DNA from: Glycomyces terrestris
Lineage (GTDB): Bacteria > Actinomycetota > Actinomycetes > Mycobacteriales > Micromonosporaceae
DNA: 64,000 bases
Direction: 5' to 3'
NCBI RefSeq assembly: GCF_003933745.1
Contig: NZ_RSEB01000002.1
Coordinates: 434,001-498,000 of the forward strand
Part shown: positions 1 through 8,220 of the stretch, piece after piece
Numbering within the stretch: position 1 is the first letter of the stretch
Layout of the letters: each line of letters opens with the position of its first letter
Made by a program: the position numbers and the translations under genes
The notes under the pieces: generated by a model
The model's input: the letters and a program-made list of their open reading frames with translations, nothing else
Told to the model about the DNA's origin: nothing
Databases searched by the model: none

Positions 1-805
1 CCGGCGGCGGCCCGGGCTCGGCCAGGCGGGCCAGCTCCTCCAGGCCCGCGGTCGGCCGGTAGTCGGCGGGCGCGCGGAGCGTCCGCACCAGCGACCGCAT
101 GTCGGCCAGCACCGCCTGCGCCTCGGTCTCGATGACGCGCAGCGACTCCGCGACCCGCGCCTTGTCGCCCGGGTCGGCCCCGGCGACCTGCGCGCGGATC
201 ACGATCGCCGACACGTGGTGCGCGACGGTGTCGTGCAGGTCCCGCGCGAGGGCCTCGCGCTCGCGGGCCCGCACCTGGTCGAGGCGCCGCTCCCGCGACT
301 CGACCCGCTCGCGCCGCAGCGCCCCCAGCAGGCACGCGCCGCCGAGGAACGCGACCCCGGCCGCGGTCTCGGCGAGCGGGTCGGAACTCAGGGAGCTCGT
401 GAACAGCAGGTCGACCGCGAGCGCCGCGGCGCCGATGATGCGGTCGCTCCCTGAGCCCCAGCGGAACAGCGCGTACGGGATGCTCAGGAGCACGAACGTC
501 GCGAAGAGCGCGTTCGGTTCGACGACGGCGATCCGGTGCGCGAGCGCGAGCCCGGTCGTCGCGGCGGCCATGCCCGCGACCGCGACGAGCGGGCGCGTGC
601 GCCGCCACAGCAGGACCGGCAGGACCGCGAGGGTCACCGCGGCCGTTGCCGCGGGCCAGGGGAGGTCGGGCCGCAGCGCGGCCTCGAGCACGCCCACCGC
701 GGCCGCGAGGCCCACCGGGACGGCGTCCCGCGGCCGCGGACCGTCCGCCCCGGCCGCGGGCGGTCGCGCCCACGCGGCGGCGATCCGGCGCTCGGCGGTC
801 CTCAT
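1..805 (-). CDS. Sensor histidine kinase, NarL/DesK type (C-terminus cut by window edge)
   Basis: The gene reads leftward and runs off the window. The visible N-terminus starts MRTAERRIAA and has several hydrophobic segments (a membrane sensor region of about 130 residues). A HisKA_3 dimerisation/phosphoacceptor region follows, with the typical motif EREALARDLHDTVAHHVSAI, in which the H of LHD is the phosphorylated histidine. The ATPase domain lies outside. The start ATG at 805 is 8 nt after the stop of the upstream DUF2306 gene, so the two are probably co-transcribed. A LuxR-type response regulator is expected beyond the left edge. Family assignment is firm; the signal is unknown. Confidence 0.9.
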   Translation of the reverse strand, partial: MRTAERRIAAAWARPPAAGADGPRPRDAVPVGLAAAVGVLEAALRPDLPWPAATAAVTLAVLPVLLWRRTRPLVAVAGMAAATTGLALAHRIAVVEPNALFATFVLLSIPYALFRWGSGSDRIIGAAALAVDLLFTSSLSSDPLAETAAGVAFLGGACLLGALRRERVESRERRLDQVRAREREALARDLHDTVAHHVSAIVIRAQVAGADPGDKARVAESLRVIETEAQAVLADMRSLVRTLRAPADYRPTAGLEELARLAEPGPPP

Positions 806-810
806 GACGT

Positions 811-1479
811 TCACGCCGTGATCGTCGCAGGCCGCCGCGCCGCCGCGCGCCGCCGGGCGATGATCCACTCGGCGAACAGGGCGTTGATGATCCACCCGGC
901 GTCCATCTGGATGAGGCGGAACATCGCGTCCGGCTCGCCGAAGAGGAGGAGCGCGGGCCCCGAGGTGAGCACCTGCGTCCCGGCGCCCATCGCGAGTGCG
1001 TAGGCCCGGATCATCCACGCGCCGTGGGCGAGGTGGTCGCGGCGCGCGACCGCGGCGACCCCGAGGGCCAGGAACGCGATCATGAGGCCGCCGACGATGA
1101 AGCGCGAGACCGCGACCGCGCCGTCGTCGGTGGCGGGCACGTCGTACACGGCGGTCATCCAGATCCCGGTGGCGCCCACGGCGAACCCGGCGGGCACCAG
1201 GAGGTAGCGCCCGGCGAACCGGTGCCACGCGTTGTGCCTGCGGCGCAGGCCCGGCAGGAACTGGAAGGCGCCGACGGTCGCGTACACGAGCGCGCCGGCG
1301 ATGTGCAGGACCACCGGCAGCGGCATCCGCATGAACCGCGCGTTCGCGGCCGTCTCGGCTGCGCCGGAGGCGATCTCGCCGACGCGGAAGGCCCCGGCGA
1401 TCGACGGGACGAGGGCGAGGAGGAAGAGCCCGGCCGCGATCGTCCATTCACGACGGCGACGGGTCTGAGGAGCGTCCAT
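811..1479 (-). CDS. DUF2306 family integral membrane protein
   Basis: A 222-residue protein starting MDAPQTRRRREW. It has about seven hydrophobic segments, with conserved family features HIAGALVYATVGAFQFLPGLR, HRFAGRY and GAWMIRAYALAMGAGTQ that are typical of DUF2306 predicted membrane proteins. The reading frame is open further upstream to 1923, but that extension crosses repeats and lacks coding character. The ATG at 1479 has a GAGG-type ribosome site and gives the usual family length. It ends 5 nt before the kinase gene and is probably in its operon. Function is unknown; related proteins often sit beside two-component kinases. Confidence 0.85.
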   Translation of the reverse strand: MDAPQTRRRREWTIAAGLFLLALVPSIAGAFRVGEIASGAAETAANARFMRMPLPVVLHIAGALVYATVGAFQFLPGLRRRHNAWHRFAGRYLLVPAGFAVGATGIWMTAVYDVPATDDGAVAVSRFIVGGLMIAFLALGVAAVARRDHLAHGAWMIRAYALAMGAGTQVLTSGPALLLFGEPDAMFRLIQMDAGWIINALFAEWIIARRRAAARRPATITA

Positions 1480-1551
1480 ACCGCAATCCTCGGCGCGGCG
1501 GCCCCGTCGCCGCTTCAGCCATGTGGCCGGTTCCGGGGCGGCGTGAGCCGA

Positions 1552-1827
1552 GTGCCGGGGCGCTTCCCGGGCGGCGCGAGCCGGTCGACGCGGGTGCCAC
1601 CTTGTGGCCGGTTCCCGGGCGGCACATCCGGAATACCTCCACTCCGTGGAGAGCAGCGTGTGCCCGGTCTTGCGGAGGCGTAACACCTCCACGTCCGTGG
1701 AGAGCAGTGGTTCGACATCCTCGGCGACGTCGACGCGACCGAAACACCTCCACGCCTGTGTAGAGCAGCGCTTGCAGGCCGAGACGAGCTCGAAGCCGGC
1801 CGATGCGGGTGCCGGGGCGCTTCCCGG
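1552..1827. repeat. 19-bp direct repeat flanking the CRISPR remnant
   Basis: GTGCCGGGGCGCTTCCCGG occurs exactly at 1552-1570 and again at 1809-1827. A second short repeat, GTGGCCGGTTCC, lies at 1523-1534 and 1604-1615. The outer pair brackets the degenerate CRISPR repeats at 1630-1768. Origin is unclear. Confidence 0.6.
1630..1768. CRISPR. Degenerate three-repeat CRISPR remnant
   Basis: Three decayed copies of the repeat used by the array at 15.1-15.8 kb are present: 1630-1656 (one base deleted), 1680-1707 (nearly intact, ACACCTCCACGTCCGTGG core then AGAGCAG) and 1741-1768 (two changes in the second half of the stem). The second spacer (1708-1740) is 33 nt, exactly the spacer length of the large array. 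The first (1657-1679) is 23 nt, as if 10 nt were lost. The GAGCAG repeat end matches the right arm of the large array, not its left arm (GATCAG). No cas genes are nearby. Confidence 0.7.
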
Positions 1828-1915
1828 CGGTGTGAAGGGCGTGACCTTGAGCGGCCGGTTCTCCCCGATCGCAGGAGCTGGGCGACCGGGCCGCCCCACG
1901 CCGAGGATGCTCTTG

Positions 1916-1954
1916 TTAGGCATACCTAATTTCCTGTAGGCTCAGCTAACTTCA
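1916..1954 (+). promoter_or_regulatory. Two tandem DtxR/IdeR-type iron boxes
   Basis: Two 19-bp sites spaced 20 bp apart precede the DUF2470 gene. The site at 1916 begins TTAGGCATACCTAA. The site at 1936 contains TAGGCTCAGCTAAC and matches about 13 of 19 positions of the actinobacterial iron-box consensus (TTAGGTTAGSCTAACCTAA). The ribosome site AAAGGAG at 1964-1970 lies just downstream. Iron repression by a DtxR-family regulator is inferred. Confidence 0.65.
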
Positions 1955-1975
1955 TCCTCGATCAAAGGAGCCGCC

Positions 1976-2728
1976 ATGCGTCCGACCCCGGCCGAAGTGG
2001 CCCGCACGCTGGTGCGGGGCCGGCTGCCTGGCGCGCTGCGCTTCGAGGACGGGCTCGCCGTCACCGGCGTCCAGCACGCCGCGGACCGCCTCGGACGCCC
2101 GCTGCTCCTGGTCCCGGCCGGCGAGGAGCTCGCGACCCGTCTCCGGGGCCGCGAGACCCCGCGCGTCGCCCTCGCGGTCGACGACGTGCCGCCTCGCTTC
2201 GGCGCGCCGAGCCTCGGCCGCGTCCGGGTCGTCGGCGACCTCCACCCGGTGCCCGAGGCCGAGATCAGCGACGCCGTCCTCGAATACGCCGAGTCGGTGG
2301 CCGATCCCGACCTGTTCGACGTCGGCGACGGGATCGCCCTGCACCGCCTCGTCCCCGCCCGTGTCACCCTGAACCGCGGCGGCGTGATCGACTCGATCGA
2401 CCTCGACGCGTACGCCGCGGCCGAACCCGACCCGCTCCAGGAGTGCGAGGAGGACCTCCTCGCCGACCTCGCCCACCACCACCTGCCGCAGCTGGCCGAC
2501 TACCTCTCCCGCCTCCTCGGCGAGGCCGCCGCCTTCGCCGACGGGCCGCCGCAGGCGATGCGCCTCGACCGCTACGGCCTCGTCGTCGACCTCGGCGAGC
2601 ACTCCGCCGCGCACGGCCGCAGCCGCTGGGTCCGCCTCGAGTTCGCGCGCGCCGTCACCGGGCAGCACGACCTCGCGCACCTGATGCACCCGATCCTGTG
2701 CGCCCGCCGCTGCGGCGGGCGGGAGTAG
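1976..2728 (+). CDS. DUF2470 domain-containing protein (heme-utilisation/HugZ-like fold)
   Basis: A 250-residue protein. The N-terminal two-thirds resembles the split-barrel (pyridoxamine-phosphate-oxidase-like) half of these proteins, and the C-terminal about 90 residues form the DUF2470 region (EEDLLADLAHHHLPQL, AMRLDRYGLVVDL, WVRLEFARAVTGQHDLAHLM). Such proteins bind heme or act near heme and siderophore pathways, and in actinobacteria they are often iron-regulated. That agrees with the two iron boxes immediately upstream. The start is set by AAAGGAG six bases before the ATG. No partner iron genes lie beside it. Enzymatic role is not established. Confidence 0.8.
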   Translation: MRPTPAEVARTLVRGRLPGALRFEDGLAVTGVQHAADRLGRPLLLVPAGEELATRLRGRETPRVALAVDDVPPRFGAPSLGRVRVVGDLHPVPEAEISDAVLEYAESVADPDLFDVGDGIALHRLVPARVTLNRGGVIDSIDLDAYAAAEPDPLQECEEDLLADLAHHHLPQLADYLSRLLGEAAAFADGPPQAMRLDRYGLVVDLGEHSAAHGRSRWVRLEFARAVTGQHDLAHLMHPILCARRCGGRE

Positions 2729-2790
2729 CGCCGGTTGCGGCGGCGGGGCATGATGCACCCGACCGATCCGCACCGAGCAACGGAGTCGAC

Positions 2791-3297
2791 ATGGGCGCCG
2801 AGAAGGCCAAGCAGCAGCATCCCCTCCTCGCCGCGGTCCTTCTCGCCATCGTCGTGCTCATATTCCTGGCGTTCCCGATCGCCTTGTACGCCAACGTCAT
2901 GGCCATGGTCGACGGCTACCGCGCCGCCCACGGCCAGGCCGGGACGCCCGGCACCGCCACGGTCCTCAGCGAGTACGACGGCCGCGGCGAGCAGGTCTGC
3001 ACCGGCGTCTTCACCCCTGACGACGGCGGCCCCGCCGTCGAGACCCGCATCGAGGCCGCCGGCCGCTGCGAGGTCGGCCAGGAGGTCGAGGCCCACCTCA
3101 TGCCCGGCCGCCCCTCGATCTTCATCGGCTACGACATCCCGCGCGCCTGGGCCGCCGGCTCAGCCGACTGGGCCCAGTACCTCCCCCTGGTGATCCTCTT
3201 CGGCCTCCTCACCCTCCCGCTCGTCCTCCTCGTCGCCATGATCGTGACGAAGCTGGTGAAGCTCCTCCTCCACGGCCGCGCCGCACCCCAGCTCTGA
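2791..3297 (+). CDS. Small two-helix membrane protein, function unknown
   Basis: A 168-residue protein starting MGAEKAKQQHP. It has an N-terminal membrane helix (about residues 12-37, LLAAVLLAIVVLIFLAFPI) and a second near the C-terminus (about 128-155). Between them is an exposed domain of about 90 residues (TATVLSEYDGRGEQVCTGVF, AAGRCEVGQEVEAHL) with two cysteines, possibly disulfide-linked. The frame is open further upstream, but the ATG at 2791 is followed directly by a normal charged N-terminus and hydrophobic helix. Similar short proteins with a central beta domain are common and uncharacterised in actinomycetes. Confidence 0.75.
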   Translation: MGAEKAKQQHPLLAAVLLAIVVLIFLAFPIALYANVMAMVDGYRAAHGQAGTPGTATVLSEYDGRGEQVCTGVFTPDDGGPAVETRIEAAGRCEVGQEVEAHLMPGRPSIFIGYDIPRAWAAGSADWAQYLPLVILFGLLTLPLVLLVAMIVTKLVKLLLHGRAAPQL

Positions 3298-3410
3298 CCG
3301 CCTCCCACCCCAGGTCAACCCCCGCATCCCGACCCCCGCCGCCCCGAATACCGGGCAGCGGTATGGGGCGGTGGTGCTGTACCCTTGCTGAGGCCGCGTT
3401 GCGGCCGGTT

Positions 3411-3484
3411 CGGGACGTGGCGCAGCTTGGTAGCGCACTCGCTTTGGGAGTGAGGGGTCGCAGGTTCGAATCCTGTCGTCCCGA
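3411..3484 (+). tRNA. tRNA-Pro (anticodon TGG)
   Basis: A 74-nt cloverleaf. The acceptor arms CGGGACG and CGTCCCG pair. The D stem is GCGC/GCGC, the anticodon stem CTCGC/GTGAG carries loop TTTGGGA (anticodon TGG), and the T arm GCAGG-TTCGAAT-CCTGT is canonical. No CCA is encoded. Its 3' end is the likely insertion site of the element described below. Confidence 0.95.
3453..3483 (+). other. Putative att site within tRNA-Pro 3' end (left copy)
   Basis: The 31 nt from the anticodon-stem end to the acceptor end recur at 16189-16219 with a single mismatch; the first 26 nt are identical. Duplication of a tRNA 3' end is the usual footprint of integration by a tyrosine recombinase. Confidence 0.6.
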
Positions 3485-3882
3485 CAACGTATTGATAACT
3501 GTGAATATGTTTCATGTTTGGGCAGTCGGTAATCGGCTGCCCAAACTTGCTGTTCAGGGGCTGGTAATCGGGTCGGTAACCGGCCTTCGGCGTCAGGCGT
3601 CGTGCAGTAGCCGACTACCCGATGTTCTTACCTTGTAGCCATGCACCGTGGCCTGGTTCGCGGAGCCTCGTAGACCTGGCATGGGTGCGCTCGACGGGTG
3701 GTGGGCTGCGCCGGCCCCTCGAGTCCGAGGTGGTGTGGCTGGAGTCCTCGGTCCTGACACATGCCGTGCGCGATCGCCCACCCGAACGGACGAGGCCCTT
3801 CGGCGGCCGTCAGCGCTGTCGGAGGCTGGGACTACAGTTCGCAAGCCCATCACTCTGCTCGACTCGGTTGGAAGTTCCATCC

Positions 3883-4807
3883 ATGCCTCTCACCACTCCC
3901 GCGCGACCGTAGGACGTTGCCGCGCTCTGGCCCGAGCTCGTACCTCTGGCGCGCACGGCGGTGCGCCTGCATCCGCGCATCGGTGACCCGGCTGCCGACC
4001 GGTCTTCGATCGGCGGCCCGCTGTGGTGGCCGGTCGAGGAGCCTTGGCCGGTCTGCGACCGTGCGCACTCCTGGTACGACGTTGCGACCGTCGACGAGGC
4101 CGCCCGGTACCGGCAGACTATGAAGACGGCCTGGGCGAGGACGAACGTGACCAGGAACGACCGGTTCACGCCCGAGGAGCGCGCGTTCTTGGACGGACTG
4201 CACGCTCCGGGCCGCAACCCGTTCCTTTCGGCGACGAAGCCGACCTGCTCCAGGTCCTGTGGTGCCCTTCGACCATGAACCCGGTCAGTCCTGGCTGGAT
4301 GTCAGGTTGTTCTGGCGCAACAGCGGCGCCTTCACCGGCACCGCCACCCAGCCGCCGGAAACCACAGTGGCCGGATGCAAGGACTACGTTCCCGGCCGTG
4401 CACCGTCACCCCCGAGCAGGTCACCGACTACCCCGACTACGACCTGCTCCCCACCGACCTCCGTGCACAAGGAATGGGAACGCGACGAGAACTCCGGTGC
4501 CTACCGCGACAACGCGGTCGTCCCCGGCCGGAAGAGCGGCGGCTGGAGCGCGCCCTGGGGCCTGTTCGAAGCATTCGATGTCCGGTGCGGGTGCGGCGCG
4601 CCCGCCCAGCCGCTGCTGGACATCGCCATGACCGAATGGGATCGCGAGACGGTGACACATTGGATGCCCGTCGAGGAGCGTCATCTCGTTGGCGCGGCGG
4701 TCCAGGCCCTCGCCGATCCCGATCTCACCATCGGCTGCGGCTACGACCTCCAGATCTTCCACTGCACCACCGACCCCGCACACCCACCCGTCACCATCAT
4801 GATCTGA
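3883..4807 (+). pseudogene. Broken DUF1963-like gene of unknown function
   Basis: Fragments in several frames line up to one about 300-residue actinobacterial protein. From ATG 3883 the frame hits TAG at 3910 (codon 10), then continues LWPELVPLARTAVRLHPR and SSIGGPLWWPVEEPWPVC. Near 4240 the frame shifts to LLQVLWCPFDHEPGQSWL, near 4400 to CTVTPEQVTDYPDYDLLP, and near 4470 it returns to HKEWERDENSGAYRD through GGWSAPWGLFEAF to the end ILQ-type motif LQIFHCTTDPAHP. One nonsense codon and at least three frameshifts make it non-functional. The family resembles DUF1963/YwqG-like proteins. It is part of the decayed element beside the tRNA. Confidence 0.7.
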
Positions 4808-5018
4808 AATTCCCTGGCCCTCCCCCGGGGCAGTCCCCAGAGAGAGAACGTGCGAGAGCGGCTCGCTGGGTTGGACCGTCTGTCGCGCTCCGGCCACCGC
4901 GCTTCAAGGGGAATCCGGGAGATCTGTCGGATAGGCGGCAGTTGGTGGTTCTGTCACGGTTGACAGTGGACTCGGGTTCGTCTAATGTTCACGTTCGCCG
5001 CGTTACCCCACCCAGCGC

Positions 5019-5315
5019 GGTTCCCTCATAACTGAAAGTGGTACAGGTGACGATGTGGCTAACCTAGTCACCTGCAACCAATGGCGCATGAATAGTCCCG
5101 CGATGTACAACGAGGCTGAACGGACGGCAAAAAACCGAGTTAATGCAGGAGAACATGTTATATATATTTCGGTGCCGTACTACAATAATTCTGATGGAAG
5201 TCTGGGCGGCATCAGGGTAATTGCAATTGGAAACCAGGGTTACTTCAGCGATATCTGCTTCGACAACGACATAGATATGGAAGCGGGAGTACCTGGATCT
5301 TGGTGCGGCGTTTAG
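5019..5315 (+). pseudogene. Orphan C-terminal tail of a DNA/RNA non-specific endonuclease toxin
   Basis: In one frame from about 5019 the sequence reads GSLITESGTGDDVANLVTC and ends GGIRVIAIGNQGYFSDIC. It aligns with the last about 85 residues of the large exported nuclease at 41.5-44.2 kb (GSGTDVANLVTC, KGIRIVAIGNKG). The upstream part of the nuclease, including the catalytic His motif and all export regions, is missing, so this is a displaced 3' end. A GTG at 5055 could start an 86-residue product, but no ribosome site supports it. The segment is much richer in A and T than its surroundings and lies 18 bp before an immunity-type gene. Confidence 0.75.
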
Positions 5316-5333
5316 AATTGAGGAGTCCTTGGA

Positions 5334-6023
5334 ATGTCGATAGCTTATCTGGACCGATTCGAAAATCTGGTCGGTAGATCAGATCTGTCGCATGCCGTAC
5401 GGAATTGGATGGCGGTCGAGGATCAACTCGAGATTGAATTTCCCAGAGATTATAAGGAATGGTCGTCAAATTACAACACTATCGTGATTTGCCATGAGCT
5501 GACCGTATTCAATTATTTCGATGAGGTGAGTAGGCTTGCCGCGGATCTCCTCCAAATAACTTCTAGGTATGAAGGTTCTAGAGATGGATTTACGTTCCAA
5601 CGAGATCAGGTATACGACGCGGGAGGAATCAATACCGGGTCGAAAGAGCCTTTGCCGCTTTATCCTAATCCTGGTGGATTGTTGTTGTGGGCTGAAAATA
5701 GTTCATGCTCGTATTTTTGGGATACATCTAATTCAAATCCAGATAAATGGAATGTGGTGGTTACTGATAATGAGGAATACTGGCAAGAATTTGACATGGG
5801 ATTCATGAAGTTTCTGGTGAAATTCATTCTTCATGAACTGCCATTCCCAGAAGGTCTCAGTCGCCAATGGCCCTGGATTCCAGCGTATCAGGAATGTATA
5901 GGAACTGAGTCTAATCGGCTTCAATTCACGACTCCGGTCCGCTGGCGTGAGTACTTTGAAGAAAGCTACCGACAAGATCAAATGAATCTTGGTGGCCTTG
6001 AATGGGTCGAGCGGTTTCGATAG
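5334..6023 (+). CDS. SMI1/KNR4-like (SUKH) immunity protein
   Basis: A 229-residue cytoplasmic protein. The order of features fits the SUKH superfamily: an N-terminal helix with EDQLEIEFPRDYKEWSSNYN (the family signature of an acidic residue, LP/FP-x-DY), a middle segment LPLYPNPGGLLLWAENSSCSYFWDT (family motif around G-LLPWG-T), and a C-terminal WREYF. SUKH proteins neutralise toxins of polymorphic secretion systems, often nucleases. It directly follows the nuclease tail, so the two form a toxin-tail/immunity cassette. Base composition is far lower in GC than neighbouring genes, and synonymous sites are rich in A and T, which suggests recent transfer. The toxin it protects against is probably the nuclease family seen twice in this window. 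Confidence 0.8.
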   Translation: MSIAYLDRFENLVGRSDLSHAVRNWMAVEDQLEIEFPRDYKEWSSNYNTIVICHELTVFNYFDEVSRLAADLLQITSRYEGSRDGFTFQRDQVYDAGGINTGSKEPLPLYPNPGGLLLWAENSSCSYFWDTSNSNPDKWNVVVTDNEEYWQEFDMGFMKFLVKFILHELPFPEGLSRQWPWIPAYQECIGTESNRLQFTTPVRWREYFEESYRQDQMNLGGLEWVERFR

Positions 6024-6098
6024 GGCTTTCGGTTGGTTGTAGCCATGAAGCTCATGCAAGAGCTCCTTCTGAGTGATGGCGGTACATCTGGAGTTTGA

Positions 6099-6929
6099 TT
6101 ACGGTCTGTAGTGTCCGGTCGGCCTTGGGAAGTATCCGATGGCGAGTACCTTCCACGAGGGCGGATGTGCAATGCCCTGCTCAACCACCCAGCAGCGTCG
6201 GTTCACCTGCCGATTGAACAGCCGTTCGGCGACGGTGAGCTCGCGGCACTCCGGCTTCCGGTACGGCGTCAGCGGCACCACACCGAGATCGCCGATCAGG
6301 CTCGGGCCTTCCCCGTAAAGGTGAATCTCGTAGGCCTTCGCGAGCCCGGATTCTTTGAAGGCCTTCGCATCGTGGACCGATCCGACCACGATCCCCGCCG
6401 TCGTCCACGCGCCCGCGTAGATCGGTGACGACCTGCACGTTCAAGTCCGGGTGCAGGTGCTTGCCGGAAACAAAGCCTGCCGGTGAGCCGAGGTCGCGGG
6501 TGGGGATGAGGAACCCGTCAACCACCAGTTCGGAGCGGATTGCCTGCTCACGGAGGCCAAGGGCGAGGCAATCCAAGCAGGTCGAGACCACCGGCTCGAG
6601 CGATTCGATTTAGCGTGAGACCGTCGCCTGCGAGATCCGCGACTGCGCACCGACCGCGGTTTGGATGGAGTTGTGCCGCAGGTAAATCAGGCAGGCCACG
6701 ACGGCGGCTAACAGTTCCAGAGACTTGCGGCGTCCGGTGTCGGGCTGCCATGACCCGATCCGAGTCTCGACCTCACGCTCCAGCACCAGCAGTTGCTCCA
6801 GCTCAAGGCCGGTTCTATGCTCGAATCGCGGCAGCGGTCGCCGTCGTGGAGCTGAAACCGGGTCGGGACCGGTCCGTGATAAGTGAGGATGTTCGCCTGG
6901 ATGAAGACGAACTCCGAGAGATCGAGCAT
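6099..6929 (-). pseudogene. Broken IS5-type (DDE_Tnp_4) transposase
   Basis: Read leftward, the pieces give one transposase. RTGLELEQLLVLEREVE and GRRKSLELLAAVVACLIYLRHN (helix-turn-helix domain) run to SQATVSR, where an in-frame TAA at about 6610 interrupts. The same frame continues IESLEPVVSTCLDCLALG and SELVVDGFLIPTRD (first catalytic Asp region) to LNVQVVTDLRG. A frameshift near 6390 follows, then SVHDAKAFKESGLAK, IGDLGVVPLTPYRKPE and RCWVVEQGIAHPPSWKVLAIGY. One stop and at least one frameshift make it inactive. Terminal inverted repeats were not found. Confidence 0.75.
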
Positions 6930-6944
6930 TGCAGTGAGCCTGTT

Positions 6945-7194
6945 TCAGTTTGACCGGTGTTCGCAGTCGTTGAGGACTTGGACGAGCTTTGCGATCTGTG
7001 TGGCCCGGTTCGGGTCGCTGCTGACTTGGTTGAGGATCGACCAGGCTTCGAGCTGGGCGAACATGCGCTCTCCGGGTCCGCGGAGTCGGGCGTGAACGCG
7101 GTTGAAGTCCTTCTGTCACTCGGGCTTGCCTTTCCCTTTAAATGCCGTGATCACCAGGTCGTGGTCGAGTACGTCATAGCCTTTGTCTCCCCGG
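6945..7194 (-). pseudogene. C-terminal fragment of a second DDE transposase
   Basis: Leftward reading gives GDKGYDVLDHDLVITAFKGK then GKPE, an in-frame TGA, QKDFNRVHARLRGPGERMFA, QLEAWSILNQVSSD and QIAKLVQVLNDCEHRSN before a stop at 6945. This is the typical end of IS5-family transposases (D-K-GY followed by N-x-x-HARLRGPGER). The N-terminal half is absent. It abuts the other broken transposase, so two insertion sequences decayed here together. Confidence 0.65.
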
Positions 7195-7360
7195 GCCTGG
7201 GCGCAGCTGTAAATCTCCGCGAACCTGTTCGGTGCTTCCTGCCTAAGTTCTGCCCCCCTGTTGAGTTGCCCGCGTTGGGATTGTGCTGAAATCCCTGGTC
7301 AGTGGCTCACTGCGGCTGACCTGCGGCTCGCCTGCTAAGCGGGTGCTGGTCTGTCGCGTG

Positions 7361-7525
7361 TTATTTGTTTGGGCGCTTGATGCGGGTGGGTGGTCGTGGG
7401 CCGTGGTCGTCTTCTGGGGGTAGTTCGGTTTGTGCTGCGGTGACGAGGAGGTCGGCGAGTGCGCGGGTGTTGAGTTGCGCTCGCCGTTCCCCGATGACGA
7501 GGATGCGTTGTTCGTTGGAGGTCAT
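7361..7525 (-). CDS. Small hypothetical protein (54 aa) downstream of the HTH gene
   Basis: An open frame starting MTSNEQRILVIGERRAQ and ending RIKRPNK. The middle, LNTRALADLLVTAAQTELPP, is predicted helical and the C-terminus is proline- and base-rich. GGAAGG lies about 11 nt before the ATG. It follows the helix-turn-helix gene on the same strand after 62 bp, and the two probably form a unit typical of small accessory genes in integrated elements. I do not recognise its function. Confidence 0.5.
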   Translation of the reverse strand: MTSNEQRILVIGERRAQLNTRALADLLVTAAQTELPPEDDHGPRPPTRIKRPNK

Positions 7526-7587
7526 CGAGTGAGCCTTCCATTCCGGGCCTCTCGCGCGAAGGAGGCTGGGGCCGTGCTGGCCTGGGT

Positions 7588-8220
7588 TCAGTCGAACGGA
7601 GCACCCGGTTCGGTGCTGCGGGCCTCCCGGAGGAGGCGTTTGATGGTGCTGGTGTCGACGCCGTAGGTGCGGGCGAGTTTGGCCTGGGTGGCGCCTGTGG
7701 TGGCGTATATGTGGGCGATGGCGTCGCGTTGGTCGGGCGTAAGGCGGTTGGCTGTGGCTTGGGATCGGTTTGACGATCCGTGGACGAGGCGTTTCACACT
7801 GCGGACGCTGATGCGGTATTTCGCGGCGAGTGTTTTCTGGGTGGCGCCGGCGTTGAAGGCGGCGATCAGGTCGGCTTGATCGGCGGGGGAGAGGCGGGCA
7901 CCGAGTGCGCGTGGGGGTGCTGGTGGGTAGGCGACCGGGGGCTGGTCCTCGGGGGAGTCAGGGGTCGAAGGGCCGGTTTGGGGGCCGCGGGTGGGCAACG
8001 GGCCGGACAGGCGTTCCGGAAGGCCGTCCAGCTGCGGGTTCAGGTTCGAATAAGCGAGAGTTAGGCCGACACAGAACCAGTGGTCAGGAGGGCTTTCCAA
8101 AACGCAGGAAGCCCAACTGACCGACGCATGCTGGTCACGCGCTGGTCTGATGAACCGGGATCCGCTGGCACGCTGGCCGTCGAAAGCCCCTCCGCGAGAA
8201 ACCTCGATCACATTTCGCAT
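7588..8220 (-). CDS. Helix-turn-helix protein (resolvase/Hin-type HTH), start uncertain
   Basis: The C-terminal half carries two successive helix-turn-helix units: LSPADQADLIAAFNAGATQK with TLAAKYRISVRSVKRLVHG, and LTPDQRDAIAHIYATTGATQ with AKLARTYGVDTSTIKRLLRE. These resemble DNA-binding tails of serine recombinases, without the catalytic domain. The first about 80 residues of the open frame are not convincing. The ATG at 8220 is given, but the true start may be later, near the Pro-rich linker (about 8060), where recognisable coding begins. It lies in the decayed element between broken transposases and the sigma factor gene. It may regulate, or be left over from, mobility functions. Confidence 0.55.
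   Translation of the reverse strand: MRNVIEVSRGGAFDGQRASGSRFIRPARDQHASVSWASCVLESPPDHWFCVGLTLAYSNLNPQLDGLPERLSGPLPTRGPQTGPSTPDSPEDQPPVAYPPAPPRALGARLSPADQADLIAAFNAGATQKTLAAKYRISVRSVKRLVHGSSNRSQATANRLTPDQRDAIAHIYATTGATQAKLARTYGVDTSTIKRLLREARSTEPGAPFD

Noticed and set aside
1480-1923. N-terminal extension of the DUF2306 gene and its antisense frames
   Set aside because: The extension crosses CRISPR repeats and iron boxes and has no family similarity.
3209-3515. Small minus-strand frames with TGFEPATP- and DSNLRPLTP-like sequence
   Set aside because: These are the well-known translations of the reverse strand of a tRNA gene, not proteins. The same holds for 16066-16254 over the att copy.
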